Assembly (NCBI GenBank): GCA_001949185.1
Contig: BDGG01000002.1
Span: forward strand, 93,783-157,782
DNA length: 64,000 nucleotides
Source: Ramazzottius varieornatus
Lineage: Eukaryota; Tardigrada; Eutardigrada; Parachela; Ramazzottiidae
Reading direction: 5' to 3'
Shown here: positions 1-11,465 of the stretch, piece by piece
Layout of the letters: every line of letters begins with the position of its first letter
Numbering within the stretch: the first letter of the stretch is position 1
Made by a program: the position numbers and the translations under genes
The notes under the pieces: model-generated
What the model saw: only the letters and a program-made list of their open reading frames with translations
What the model was told of the DNA's origin: nothing
Databases searched by the model: none

Positions 1-135
1 GCCAAAAATGCCGCTTACTGACTGTCTTTGCCACTGGCAAATTCAATCTTCAAAAGTTGAGTAACGTCAATTTGAATAGTTTTGAAACTTTCCAGTCATG
101 ACTAAATTCGCAATGATCAAGAAGTAGCGGACACA

Positions 136-386
136 TTAATGCAACTCGACAGTCGTACCTTGGCTTTCCTCTTGGGAAGCTTGTCCTTTCAAAGAGATTC
201 TCCGTCCGAGTTCTTGGTGCATCTGTTGGAAGATGGTCACTGTTGGCGGAGGCGCAGCATCGGGTGTCTTGTCCATCGGCGGGAAGTCTTGTAGGCTCAT
301 TTCGGTGGCGATCCAAGTGGACTGCGGCTGCCAGCTCTGTGGGCTCAAGTACAGCTGCTTTGCCATCCTTCTAATTCGCAGCAGAT
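136..386 (-). CDS. possible last exon of an unidentified gene
   Basis: A good acceptor (pyrimidine-rich tract ending ttgacag) at 387 on the minus strand opens an 83-codon reading frame that ends in TAA at 136-138. The translation starts DLLRIRRMAKQLYLSPQSW and is hydrophilic, with a Pro-rich middle (DAAPPPTV). I do not recognise the family, and no upstream exon could be joined to it with confidence. A frame at 894-1142 on the same strand (with ALFPSVILGSTM) might belong to the same gene, but it has no clear splice partner. This is a splice-site plus open-frame argument only. Confidence 0.3.
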
Positions 387-1674
387 CTGTCAAGAGAATA
401 TTAGTCAAAAATTCATAGGTAGGCCAATAGTGCGAACAGCAAAAGATACGATCATTTTAGTGGAGCGTGGAGAGCTTTCAAAAATGTTGGAGTGGGTACT
501 TGGCTGGCTACGACTCAGCGAGGGAGCGTTTGAAAGGAACTGATGCAATGGTTCGTCACATTGATTGTGCGGCGAACAAAGTCCCTCAAGTGGGCGCGTG
601 ATTGCAAATATACAACAAACACCAACAAAGTATGGCTCTGACAATGAGTACAGTACTTGCAGTAGCAGGCAAGACGATATTACATGCACACAATGGACAA
701 TCGCAAGCCGAAAACCAAACAAGAGCGACAGAGGCAAACCACGGTCAAGAAAAAAATGAAAGCTCAGATATTGCCGCAGCCTGGCTTTTGTATTATTTGT
801 GAGGTGCTGCGCATGTGAAATGGGGACAGGGAAGTGATGGAGGCGAACGGAAATAAACGAAGGAGTTGTTGAGCTGGGCAAGCGTAGCCTCGATCAGGCT
901 GATGCAAAGAGCGTCACTGTCCACTTTGCCAAGTCCAGCAAGACACATGACAGGGTTTCCTGCCTGGCCAGCCAACAGACACAGCCACACAAAGGACCAG
1001 CTGCAAGTTTCAAGTGTCGCTTCGTACGCTGCTCGATGGACATGGTGCTGCCCAGAATAACTGATGGAAACAGTGCTGCACCTTGAGCCAGAAATGTCGC
1101 ACACGTAGCCGCGACAGTCACTTGGTCCACATTACCGTACACCTACGTCTCTGCAATGTTCACGCTTTACTCAACAGTCAACAACAACCCAACAAAAGAA
1201 CACCAACATGGGGAAGGGCCTTGCTCTCTACAGAGCCCGCGAAAGGAAACAGCATTGAGGTCCTTCTTTCTGTCACAGCCACTTTTGATCTCATTTCCAA
1301 AAGCTGTTATTCTAAAATTCACTGATTTTAGCAACGAGTCTGTTTTCGTAAAAAAATGAAAGATAAACAAGGATGTACTGCACCAGCGAGATAAAGGCGA
1401 GTAGATGCCGACCGTGTTCCTATACAAGTGTCAGAGACTGGTGAATCGTTATATCGTACCGTAAACTTGATGAGAGAAGAGTGGAAGAGGAAAGCGAGAT
1501 GGAGGAGAAGTCAGAAGCATCAGGAGTACTTTTCTCTCCCCTTCTTGACGCTGTCGAGAAATCTCTTGAATGACTCCTCTTCCCTGTTGTCATCGTCCCC
1601 TACAACCCACATATAACTTTTTGTAGTGCACTGGTTAGAAAAGGCTGGAAAGGAGAAAAACAAGAGACATGTTG
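387..1674. other. no supported gene
   Basis: Short open frames occur on both strands, but none joins into a recognisable exon chain. The right part (about 1430-1670) is the expected 3' flank of GPN1. I see no repeat or RNA gene here. Confidence 0.4.
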
Positions 1675-3483
1675 TCAGCGAACAGAAGCGGCCTTCTTCA
1701 AGTCCGACGGGAGAGACAAGTCGATACCGTAAATAATGTGCATACCGTTTTGCTCTTGACTGCCTCGCCCCTCATCGGGATCGTTGAAGACACCCACTGA
1801 CACAGCTTCCTTCCTGGCTTGGTGCAGTGGGGTGGTCAAAGTACTTGCCGATGAGGTTTCCAGCACTTCTTGCTTCAGCCTCTCCAAGCGCGCAGCCGCT
1901 CTCTGCTGCTTCATTTTACGCTGTCAACATAGGCCGTCCGTGAACAGTTATTATCGTATTTATCCTTATCATTTAATACCTTCACCCGCCCTGTCTTTAA
2001 AGAGGAACCTGTCAATATTGAAGTGAAACTGACCTGTTCCTCTTTCATCTTCTCCAGCTCGGGCTTATAGTCTCTGTTATACTCCTCTATCGACTCGTTT
2101 ACGGCTTTGAACAACTGCGGTAATCCTTCGCCGCTCCTCGCAGAAACAGGAACTGTCTGGAATGCAATAAAGAAATCTCGTCAGGAAACTTCACTTGGTT
2201 TTGTAGGAGGAACTTGAGTACCTTGATGGCACCATAGAATTCTTCGAGAATTAGGCCGAGGGACCTTGACAGGTTGCCGGCATAGGATTTCTCCTGCTCC
2301 ACCGCCAAGTCGAAGGCCTCAAAGTCCGTTATCCACCTCAGGACTCCAGTTGGATCGATGAGGTCGACTTTATTGAGGGCTATGACAAAGGGCAGCTTGC
2401 TTTTGTAGAGTATGCTGCAGGCATAGAGCATGTTGGACATGAAGGTAATGGGGCTGCTGCCGGTCAACACGTCCATCACGTAGACGACCACCGTCGGGAA
2501 GGCATCGGCCTACAAAGACAACCATACTGTCCTATACAAACTTTGAACTTTCTGCCAGCAAGTGTTGGGGATATTTCCAGCCTACCAAAGCCTCAGTAAT
2601 GATGGCACCGGAAGCTGACCAGGTGAAGACTTCGATTTGCCCAGGTGTATCAAAGACCATGTACTCCACTTGTTGCTTCCGCTTCTCTAAAAGCTCCAGA
2701 ACGCCGGAAAACTTGGTCGTGAAGAGATTCAGCGATGTGATGATACCACCGTTTGGACCCAAGCCGAACCTACGCAGGAAGCGGAGCAAACAATACGGTA
2801 ACTATATTTGTCATAACTGAACTTTCAGTTTCGAAGTCTGCCTCAGACAAGTCCCAGCTAAACCATACTGTTAAACACTCTAGTGAAAGAGAATATCGCC
2901 CTACTTCTTCATCACATTCTTGTAGTTGACGCTGTCCCGAATATCTGCAAGAACAGGTCCAGAAAAGTTCGAGGGTAGAAAAGACTACCAATCACCATAC
3001 ACGCGCCTGATGTAAAAAACATAGCTGTTTAAAGAGCCATCTACGGAGTGAGTCCATTATGACGTCATGATCAACCGACAAAAATGCAACACTGCCTGGA
3101 TTCTCGGCTTTTAGTCTCTTACCGATGTTAACCTGGTAGGGGATGTGTCGAACTGCAGGATCTAAATTGAGCACGTAAGGAGGAGTCTGCCGAGCAGTCA
3201 GGTATGTTTGTATCTTCTGCACAACAAAAGGCGCTCTTGTATGCTCAGTTTGCGCTGACAAAAGCCAAAGACTTCTTACCTCGACGAATGTTGTCTTCCC
3301 CGAGCCGGCCATCCCCAAGACCAGTAGGCAAGCAGCACCTTGAGTTGTGGCCCCTGAGGAGGCCACTGAGGTATCTCCACCTGCTGCATCAGCCATGTTA
3401 CATTTCTCCGCCACGGCTCCCGCCAACTCATCAATGCCAGAGGAGATTTCTCCAGCCGATGGCTTGCTTTTGGACGACGCCAT
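1675..3483 (-). CDS. GPN1: GPN-loop GTPase 1 (XAB1/GPN1)
   Basis: Seven exons on the minus strand: 3280-3483, 3123-3216, 2905-2944, 2586-2769, 2222-2509, 2034-2156 and 1675-1920. All have GT-AG ends and the phases join to 392 residues, close to the human protein (about 374). GPN1 is the small GTPase needed for cytoplasmic assembly and nuclear import of RNA polymerase II. Visible motifs are the P-loop GMAGSGKTT (near residue 57), the family-defining Gly-Pro-Asn loop in FGLGPNGG (117-119), the switch [11 protein letters not shown] (about 153) and the guanine-specificity NKVD (220-223). [20 protein letters not shown] is a near-diagnostic stretch for this family. The N-terminal 50 residues are an Ala/Gly/Ser-rich extension, and the tail is a charged helix. 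ATG at 3483 is the only start in frame before the P-loop. The gene looks intact. Confidence 0.96.
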
Positions 3484-3593
3484 CTCCTCTTGTCGTCGAA
3501 ACGCTTCCTACAGCAATTAAGTTGAAGGCTTCTTAGTATCGATAACAAGTACCCGTTCTGAGGTTCAAAACTTCCCCATTGGCCCAGGTTGTC

Positions 3594-3601
3594 CTGAGAT
3601 G
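3594..3601. repeat. target-site duplication, left copy
   Basis: CTGAGATG, repeated exactly at 4059-4066 on the far side of the MITE. Confidence 0.9.
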
Positions 3602-4058
3602 TATAGAAGGCTCGGCGAAGCTAAAATATGCCGTTTTAGCCGTTCTTAGCCGTGGCTAAAAATATCTTAGCCGCAGCTAAAGCAGCTAAAATATTCTAGC
3701 CACGACTAGAATGTATTGTGCGTTCGAATGATTTGTTGATGCCAAAACTATTCTGGCCGACTCAACATCAATAAATCAATCGAACGCACAACACATTTTA
3801 GCCGTGGCTAAAAATATCTTAGCCGCAGCTAAAGCAGCTAAAATATTCTAGCCACGACTAGAATGTATTGTGCGTTCGAATGATTTGTTGATGCCAAAAC
3901 TATTCTGGCCGACTCAACATCAATAAATCAATCGAACGCACAACACATTTTAGCCGTGGCTAAAGGTATTTTAGCTACGTTAGCCGCGGCTGAAATATTT
4001 TTAGCCACGGTTAAGAATAGCTAAAGCGGTTTATTTTAGCCTCGCCGAGCCTTCTATA
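3602..4058. mobile_element. hAT-like MITE (non-autonomous DNA transposon)
   Basis: The 457-bp element is bounded by perfect terminal inverted repeats (TATAGAAGGCTCGGCG) that continue imperfectly for about 59 bp. It is flanked by an exact 8-bp direct duplication CTGAGATG at 3594-3601 and 4059-4066. An 8-bp target duplication is typical of hAT elements, though P and Merlin elements can also make one. Inside, a block of about 152 bp is repeated in tandem (compare 3709 and 3861). Each block contains its own inverted repeat around TGTGCGTTCGA. Many copies of TAGCCGTGGCTAA-like palindromes fill the rest. There is no transposase frame. Confidence 0.9.
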
Positions 4059-4441
4059 CTGAGATGGTGTTTCGTCTGAATTCTGGAGGAAGAAACTTTC
4101 CCCAGATGATACTTTGTCAGATACGAGTATCACAAATCAAGAATCAAGTTGGCGGAACTTGCAGCTTCGCCCAGTCACAGGCGTTATCGCCTGGTACTTT
4201 CGCTTCGCATAAATCACCGGTTGTCAAGCATTGATTACAAAGCTGTCTTGATTTGTGACTGATTGGCTACTTGAACTTGAGAATGAGACGATTCATAGTC
4301 CGCTGCGCTTCGTACACATGTATGGCCGTGTGGTTGTTTTAATGTTTACCTTTCTACGATCTAGTGTCCAGACTCTATGTTCGTCGTGGGAGTTTCCATC
4401 ATTCCCACTTATGCTTTCTCTCAATTAGTATTCTGTCCAGG

Positions 4442-5932
4442 ATGGCGATGGGAGAAGACAACGGGGCCATCAAAAGGGATGTTTCATTGCTGCAGAGGTA
4501 CAAAGGCAGCTTTTCAGCAACGCTGATCGGCAACTGGGTTGGAGTCATCTTCGAAAGGCCGGGGAATTACATGAAGTCGGTAGATCCAGCGCGGATAGAA
4601 GATGCCATCCACAAACAAATCTCTGATCCATGTAAGTCAGACTTTATCTGACCAAGAAGACTCTTGAGTTATTTCCCTCGTAGCGAGAGCGCCGTTGCCT
4701 TACTCGGACGATTCAGCGATGGCGCACGCGTTGATCGACTCGCTGCTTCGCTGTGATGAGTTCAATCCGACGGACGTGGCTATCCAGTGAATATTGCAAG
4801 TTGTGAATCCTTTCTATAGCATAATTAACCTACTGACGGTATTGTTCTTGTCAGGTTCACCAACAAGTTTACGAGGGAAGTGAGCAAGCAGAAGATGTAC
4901 GCCAACGTCAAGCTCGTTTTCAAAACCTGGCAGAAGACGAATTTCAAGAGCGATACTTTCCTGGCGGCAAAGAAGCAGTTCGAAGGTGGTGGATCCCTGG
5001 GGAATGGTGGAGGAATGAGGATCGTTGGTGTGCCTTTGTTTCATGGACGTGACCTTGACGCCATGATCGATGTAAGTTTCCGTCCCTCGTTAGTGGAAAG
5101 CTTAGGTCATTGGTGAAACATGACGTCACTGTGATGGATTGTTGGCATTGTCTTGGACAGCTGCTTGCGTTGTTTAGTATGACGTCATGTGTACGTCGAA
5201 CTCAACGAACTGGGTATATTGTATTTCGATAATTTCAGACTGCCAAACGGAGCACCTAGTTAACCCACACCCACCCCATCGGATACAACGGGGCCATCCT
5301 CCAAGCATATGCCGCTCATCTCGCCTTATTCTCCAGCCTTCTCGACGTTCTGGATTTCGTGGATGAACTCCTGACGTTTTGCGAGACGAAGCTGGAAGTG
5401 GAGTAAGTTTTTCTCGTCCATTAATTTTCGATCTATTCCTGCCTGAAACGTATGAGGTCATCTGGTGCTCGAAATACTGATGTTATTAACTTAGATGTGC
5501 TTTCAGGGCGGAAGAAAAGACGTACAGGCCCAATATGCTGACCGTGCAGAGCTTCCTGCGATCGCAGCAAGAAGTTCCGGGTGAAGAAGTGGTTGCAGAA
5601 CTGGAGCATTCCGTCAAGGCCCATGAGTCCATTCCGACAGCCATCTACTGCACCTTACGCGCAACTCAGCTCATCTCCAACATTCAGATTAGTTCAGGCT
5701 CATCGGTATGATGTCCTGGCAGAAGAAATGTCCAGTGCAGCGAGCCATCATCTACGCCGTCTCGCTAGGAGGCGACACCGACACGATCGCAGCGATGGCC
5801 GGCGCCATATCGGGAGCTTTCTTCGGCATCAAATCCGTTCCGGACGAATGGCAAAAGATGTGCTAGGCTTGGGAGGAGACGAGGGAGAGAGCCACAGCAC
5901 TCTATGCTCGCCAAGAGCAAACAAACCGGTAA
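4442..5932 (+). pseudogene. ADPRS: ADP-ribosylglycohydrolase ARH3-like gene with broken frame
   Basis: Five exons are visible: 4442-4631, 4684-4786, 4855-5071, 5239-5402 and 5507 onward. Together they match ARH3, which removes serine-linked ADP-ribose and degrades poly(ADP-ribose) using two Mg ions. Recognisable parts are LPYSDDSAMAHALIDSLL (metal-binding acidic pair), GGSLGNGGGMRI, IGYNGAILQAYAAHLAL, HESIPTAIYCTLRA and SLGGDTDTIAAMAGAI (second metal site). Three lesions interrupt it. TAG at 5257-5259 stands where ARH3 has Gln, just before LTH. A one-base frame change lies between about 5690 and 5715, with no room for an intron. TAG at 5864-5866 follows the conserved Cys near the C terminus, yet AWEETRERATALYARQ continues to match the family up to TAA at 5930-5932. 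An alternative acceptor (cacctag at 5259) would skip the first TAG but drop conserved residues. Pseudogene, defective allele or recoding are all possible. Confidence 0.85.
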
Positions 5933-6602
5933 ATGATGTCATCTTGGTTGAATTTATCAAATCATAGGCTAATACTTCATCGTACCCTTTTCTGTCTAGC
6001 CAACTAGTCCCAAAAGACTTGTTGGTTCTACCTAATTAACTTCTTCTTCTAACGTGTCTCGGTTACTCGTAAGAGATAGACTAGCTCGAATCTTGGGTAG
6101 GGTAGACTGGTTCGCAATTTTTGGAGCTGCCGAAAAAGGGCGAAAGCCTGACTGTGAATTTAAACTTGACGGCTTCTGCAGTGGAGTTCAAAGGTACAGC
6201 CGGTAACTCATTAAGGCGTAAGGTACAAAGTTCTTCGGAGGAAATGCTGTTATGAGGCGAATGGTGCCAGGGTGGAAAAACTGTAAAGACTGGTTATCAG
6301 TTGTAGAGCACAGCCTGGAGACTTTTTGAGAAGCTGTCGGGCCGGAAATGCGCTTACTTGACACTAGCTGGCTCTCTTTGTTACTATCGAACAATAACAT
6401 AGTCACAGCCGTCTGAGTCGAGGCATTTTTTTCTCCAATGTAGATCGTGATGCTATTTCATAACGTCGTTTTTAACGGCCAAATAGGGGTTATCACTCGC
6501 TGGCGGCCAACTGACGCGAAATAATGGCCGTTGATTCCATCCTGGAACTGTGCCATTGTATCTTGGATGTGTCGGCCAGTTAGTTGTAAAGTCTGAGCGG
6601 AA
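5933..6602. other. intergenic, nothing recognised
   Basis: This lies between ARH3 and the SLC26 gene, both on the plus strand, so it should hold the 3' end of one and the promoter of the other. I see no TATA box, repeat or conserved frame that I can defend. Confidence 0.4.
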
Positions 6603-9536
6603 ATGACGTCCAATGTCGAGGAGACGACAGAGAAAAGTGCGGCCTTGCCTTTGCTCAGCGCAAAGGGTGAAGCTGGCGATTCGGACTGGATCGTCTGTGC
6701 CGAAGATGGCGATGTGACGTACGTGGGCGACACTTGCTGGACAGACGAGCTGACATGGAGGGATGCCAAGCAGGTCCTGGCCCGATCGTGCTCATGGCAT
6801 GCATGGAAGCAGCGCTTCCCTATCCTCTTGTGGCTACCCAACTATTCCTGGTCCAACCTCAAGGCTGACGTCATTGCCGGTATCACCGTTGGGATAACAA
6901 CAATTCCCCAAGCTTTGGCCTATGCTCAGATTGCCGGTCTACCTTTAGAGGCAAGTCGCAACGCAAGTTGTCAAGATTACCGATGTGTAGTCTAGGTCTA
7001 GACTTGGTTGCAGTATGGACTGTATTCTTCTTTCATGGGATGCTTCGTCTACTCCATACTGGGGACCTCCAAGGACATTCAAACCGGCGTGGTCGCTGTC
7101 GTTTCCCTCTTGACTTCAGCGGCCATCCCCAAAGATGTAGACATGTACGAAAGGACCAAGTATGCCGTACTGCTGGCCTTTCTTACGGGACTTGTCCAAA
7201 TGGCCATGGGGCTGCTGCATTTAGGTCAGTTGCCTCTCCATCCACTCACCTAACCAGCCTCATGATTACGAGGTACAACCCAAGATATAATTCTGCCGTA
7301 CTACACGTTTTTGGGACGTAAATCTGACGGCCTAAAAAGTTTGAACATGATGATCGTCAACGCTTTGGTATACATTACCCATCGTAGGCCTGGTTGATAC
7401 AGATTTTAGGCTTGTTAACCTTCGACAGATCCCTCTACCTCCCAACAGCACTTTCTTCCATCCTAAACTTCTCCCCATCCTCAGACCTATGCACAGCAGT
7501 GGGAAATAAATTTGTCTACCAGGGGAACAAAAACCCGCAAGTGAGGTGGTGCATTGAGCTGTGAAATATAACGCCGTCATACTGTAATAGCGTCTCAGAA
7601 ACGGGTACGGCACAATTATGTCCTCTACTTCCAACTTGGTATTTGGCCATTCGCCTCCCTCTTTTTAATATGGATATAACCTATTGGTTGTCGATGCAGG
7701 TTTCTTGTTCAACTTTGTTTCGCATCCAGTGTTGAGTGGCTTCACAACGGCAGCTGGCTTCGTCATCATGTTTAGCCAAATCAAAAACATCATGGGCATC
7801 AAAGGTGCAGCCGCCACCGATACTGTCATACAGCAAGGCACAAACTACGTCCAGAATATTGGAAACATACGGTACACTGTCGTTAATTGCAGCATGGAAA
7901 GACTTTTGTCCAGCCACCTTTTTGCCGACTACATCTGTGTGTTTGCAGTGGCTGGGATGTATTAATGGGGATGGTCTGTCTCAGCGCTTTACTTCTCCTT
8001 AAGCAAGCCAAAGTTCCTTCCAAAGGCCAGCCATTCCTTCGAGAAACCATCAGAGTTTTACTACTCGGTAAAAGCATGGCGCTTCCATCCTATCTACATT
8101 AAGCTATAAAAGACATGAACGTGTCAAGTGCATCGTTATAAATTGTAGCGCGATACGGTGTGGTGGTGGTCTTTGCCACCTTGATCGGCTTCCTTCTGGA
8201 CTTACACCAGATACCGGCCCTGGCACTAACCGCCGATGTCGACACTAAACTGCCAGCCTTGGCCGTTCCCGTCTTGGAATGGCGGAACAAGACACTGGCC
8301 GACAATGTCTTGACGGTCCTTCCGGCTGTGCCTTTCATCGTTCTGGTCAGCTCTATCGAGACCATCGCGATAGCCAAAGCCTTCAGCAGCCGCTTCCAGT
8401 ATACCATTGACCCTTCGCAAGAACTGATGGCGCTGGGGGCGGCCAACTTCATCTCCTCTTTCGTCTCGGCCTACCCTATTGCAGGTATATATGAGGTAAA
8501 CAGTCCATCCCAAGCACCGCTAAAGTTAACGATGGGGTTTGCAGGTAGTTTCACCAGGTCCAGCGTCAATGCCCAAAGTGGGGTGAAGACGCCGTTGGGA
8601 TCGGCCGTCACCGGTCTTTTTGTGGTCTTGGCCCAAGCCACCATCTCCCCAGCCTTCCGCTTCGTCCCCAAAGCAGCCTTAGGCGCCGTCATCGTCGTGG
8701 CCGTCCTGATCTTGTTGGACTTTAAGATCTTCAAGGAACTGTGGGCCACGCGCAAGGCCGAGCTGGTGCCGCTGGCCGGTACCATCTTGTCCAGCCTTTT
8801 CCTCGGCCTTGATACCGGCTTCCTGATTGGCATCGTCCTGTCACTAGCTCTCCTCTTACTGTCCACTACTAGACCAAAACTGAGGATCGAAAGACAGCAA
8901 CAGTTGCTGCTATCGAAGAGCAAGCCCAGCCAAGCCAAGCGAGTCATCGAGACACGGCTCCAGCCGGACGGTGACATTTTCTTTCCCGCCACCGAAGCCT
9001 TCAAACACTTCCTGGACACCAAGTTGTTCCGCCACAAGGCACTGACAGCCATGAACGGTGGCGTGGGTGAGAAGGTGCTCAAGTACCGGACAACGTCCCT
9101 TGGAGGGACCGTAGCACAGGGGCAGCTGCCCTTGTCGGCCGTCAGGGACGCTGTGGCGCCGGAAGTGACGCAGCATATCAGGTCGATGCAGACAGAGGAG
9201 GTGCTGATCCTACAGGGAAGTGACCTGGACAAGCTGGACTTTACCTCCTTGACGACCTTACACTTTGTCATTGAGCAGTACCAGAACATGGGACACGCCC
9301 TCCGCTTCCAGGATGCCTCGGTGCCTTGTCTCAGGCAGATCGTACCCAAGAGACTTCGCTATTTGATACCGCAATATGCCGAGCGCTGCACCATCACCAT
9401 CAAGCCGCCAACCTGGAAGCAACATCGAGCCTCCCTGTCCATCCCCAAAGACTTTGATGTGGAGGAAGGGGAGAGTACGGCAGCTAGAAGGCGGAGTGTC
9501 ATTGTCCAGCTGGAAGCCCGCCAGGCAGAAAGTTGA
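6603..9536 (+). CDS. SLC26A11: SLC26 anion transporter, SLC26A11-type
   Basis: Six exons (6603-6950, 7014-7224, 7700-7871, 7949-8067, 8149-8484, 8545-9536) join in phase to 725 residues ending in TGA. SLC26A11 members are sodium-independent sulfate/anion transporters or chloride channels of plasma and lysosomal membranes. Evidence includes the sulfate-transporter signature region (AGITVGITTIPQALAYAQIA then YGLYSSFMGCFVYSILGTSK). Then come hydrophobic spans, the SSIETIAIAKAFSSR and ANFISSFVSAYPIAGSFTRS blocks, NAQSGVKTPL, and a C-terminal STAS-like cytoplasmic domain from about residue 520 onward. The first intron begins with GC (gcaagt) rather than GT, giving a GC-AG intron at 6951-7013. Intron 5 is only 60 bp and its length is a multiple of three, so the frame reads through it. 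Its removal restores AGSFTRS, the conserved form. No lesion was seen. Confidence 0.93.
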
Positions 9537-10167
9537 CCCGCAATTATTGATACAGACTTTTGCAGCCTCATTTAGAAAATCTGTCTGTTGACTTTATACA
9601 AGTTTGATTGCTCATGCCTGTCTCCAAGTATTAAAGTACATACGTGTGAGAGAGTTTATGCCGATCTGTCATTACGTAAGTTTGAAGGAGTTGCCTATAT
9701 CGGTACTGGTACATATTTTAAGCTGTATAGTCCAAGTTGGAATATTTATCGGTCTGCCAATTGACTGAATCATGTACCTTCAATACCTTTGCTTCTTTGT
9801 GAATGTGTGTGGAGATCTCCGAGTGAAATGACTGTGAAGCAAGTATTGACTTTAGTACTCTCGCTGCGCAGTCTGTCAGCAGTGCAAGTTGAGCGCAAAG
9901 ATCACTAATGTTAGTACGTACGTGGCAATCATTGAAGAGTGCCGCTGGGCGGCGCCGTTGGCCTTGCTCTTGTTCGAAAGTACGGTATGCCAATACGATG
10001 GAACAGCTGATGGGTCAGTCACTCAAATCAGACTACCAGGTTTCTGGACACACTATCAATATTTAGCCTGCACTTGGGATATTTTGTCTCTTTCTTTTGA
10101 TGCGCAAGGTTTCTGTAAAGATTTCAAGGAAGGTCTTCCGCATGTAATAAAGATTGTCACAGGCAAG
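9537..10167. other. 3' flank of the transporter and upstream region of the methyltransferase
   Basis: ATTAAA-like sequence near 9632 could serve the transporter's poly(A) site. The frame of the following methyltransferase stays open upstream to 9889, but the extra residues show no family resemblance, so I start that gene at 10168. Confidence 0.4.
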
Positions 10168-10884
10168 ATGTCAGCGCAGCCGGGAATTATTCTGACGGAA
10201 AAGAAGATGGGCTTCATGCTGCAGACAGCTGACGAGTGCATCGAGGACTTGGTTGCCCACGTCCAGCGTTCCCCCAAGCCCTTCCATGTGGCCGATCTGG
10301 GAGTAGCATTTGGTTATACGTCAAAAGTCCTGCTGAAGGCTGGAGCCACTGTTATGGCGAGCGACTTGGCCGAAAGCCACTTGATGGCTCTGTACAGTTC
10401 TGTCAGCTAAGACGACCGGAAAAGTTTGACGTTACTTGCCGGTAATGCCCTCCATCTCGAAATCGCCGATGCATCTCTGGACGGCATATTGGCTTGTCGC
10501 TGGATCCAGCTCCTGTCTGGAGATGAAGTGCGGAAGGTCCTGCTGAAGTTGTACGGATGGCTGAAGCCTGGTGGGCGGCTGTGCTTGACCACTGTCACCA
10601 TCTACATACACAGGAAGGCCATGGACAGGTATGTCGAGAGAAACGAAGCTGGCGAAGAATGGCCGGGTTATGTGCAGCAGAAGGATCTCTTGTGGGAACG
10701 ACGGGCGCATTTACCGCAGCACTATATGGTGTACGATACGGATGTGCTGGAGAGAGAGGTGAAACGCGCCGGCTTCCTTGTGGAAAAGATGGGCTACATC
10801 AACCGACCGGACTACCCCCAAGATGCCAGAAACGGCGGACGCGAAGGCCTGGCTGTGCTGACCATCAAACCCTCAAACAGCTAA
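10168..10884 (+). pseudogene. class I SAM-dependent methyltransferase, intronless, one in-frame TAA
   Basis: A single uninterrupted exon of 239 codons (ATG at 10168, TAA at 10882) is broken only by TAA at 10408-10410. SAM-binding motif I is FHVADLGVAFGYTSKVLLKAG. An acidic post-I strand follows (VMASDLAESHL), then LTLLAGNALHLEIADASLDG and DGILACRWIQLL (motif II-like). WLKPGGRLCLTT is the motif III loop. The coding pattern resumes in the same frame directly after the stop (SVS, stop, DDRKSLTLLAGN), so the stop sits inside the Rossmann fold. From memory the closest style is that of bacterial methyltransferases (PKPVLDIGAAYG-type). Together with the absence of introns in an intron-rich region, this suggests horizontal acquisition. 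The substrate is unknown. The stop may be a mutation (CAA to TAA fits), a sequencing error, or mark two shorter products. Confidence 0.7.
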
Positions 10885-10923
10885 CCTCTTTTGCCTATTT
10901 TTGTACACTTTCCACCTATAACG

Positions 10924-11130
10924 GTACACGCAAGACGAGAACATTATGGTACAGTAAAAATTATGGGACAGGCGGAAAGGACGGCCAGATGGAAATTTGA
11001 CCGTAAAAAAGTGTCGAAAAATGTATTACTGTACTATGAATCGATCGCGTACGGACGTGTTTCCGTATCACCGTAGCGAAGATACCTTCCCATCATTTTT
11101 ACTGGCCCTAATTTCTCGTCCTGCGTGTAC
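10924..11130. mobile_element. MITE with GTACACGCA termini, copy 1
   Basis: The sequence begins GTACACGCAAGACGAGAA and ends CTCGTCCTGCGTGTAC, an imperfect inverted repeat. The same ends and internal blocks (attatgggacaggcggaaagga) recur at 12332-12497. The copy lies immediately downstream of the methyltransferase stop codon. No coding capacity and no clear target duplication were seen. Confidence 0.65.
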
Positions 11131-11264
11131 AGTATTAGGCAATTGGCCGTCTGTTATCTAGCCTTCGGTCTTATGACTCCTTGGCCGTTTTTATCTGCTA
11201 CCTTGCCGTTATGGATCCTCAGGCAATGAGTTGAGCAATACAGAAGCCGGGCATTTCTGAGTAT

Positions 11265-11350
11265 ACAGTAATACCTTAAGTAATACCTTATCTTAACTTA
11301 CAGTAATACAGTAATACCATAAATACAGTGATACAGTAATACCTTATCTT
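11265..11350. repeat. degenerate AT-rich tandem repeat
   Basis: Overlapping copies of CAGTAATAC and AATACCTTATCTTAA motifs make this stretch internally repetitive. It lies between the methyltransferase and its decayed copy. Confidence 0.6.
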
Positions 11351-11465
11351 AAGTTCTTAACTTAAAATATTTAATTAGACTGGCTCCGGGGTACTAGGAT
11401 GAAAACATGTAACCATTGCCCATTGAGCCTAGTTTTTTCATACCATTGTTTGACTACTGGGTGAG

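Noticed and set aside
8471-9349. A 292-codon open frame on the minus strand under the SLC26 gene
   Set aside because: It is the antisense shadow of a GC-rich coding exon; its protein resembles nothing, while the plus strand is a clear transporter.
9889-10167. Upstream extension of the methyltransferase frame
   Set aside because: The extra 93 residues show no fold, charge pattern or conservation cue; the decayed copy also begins near the later ATG.
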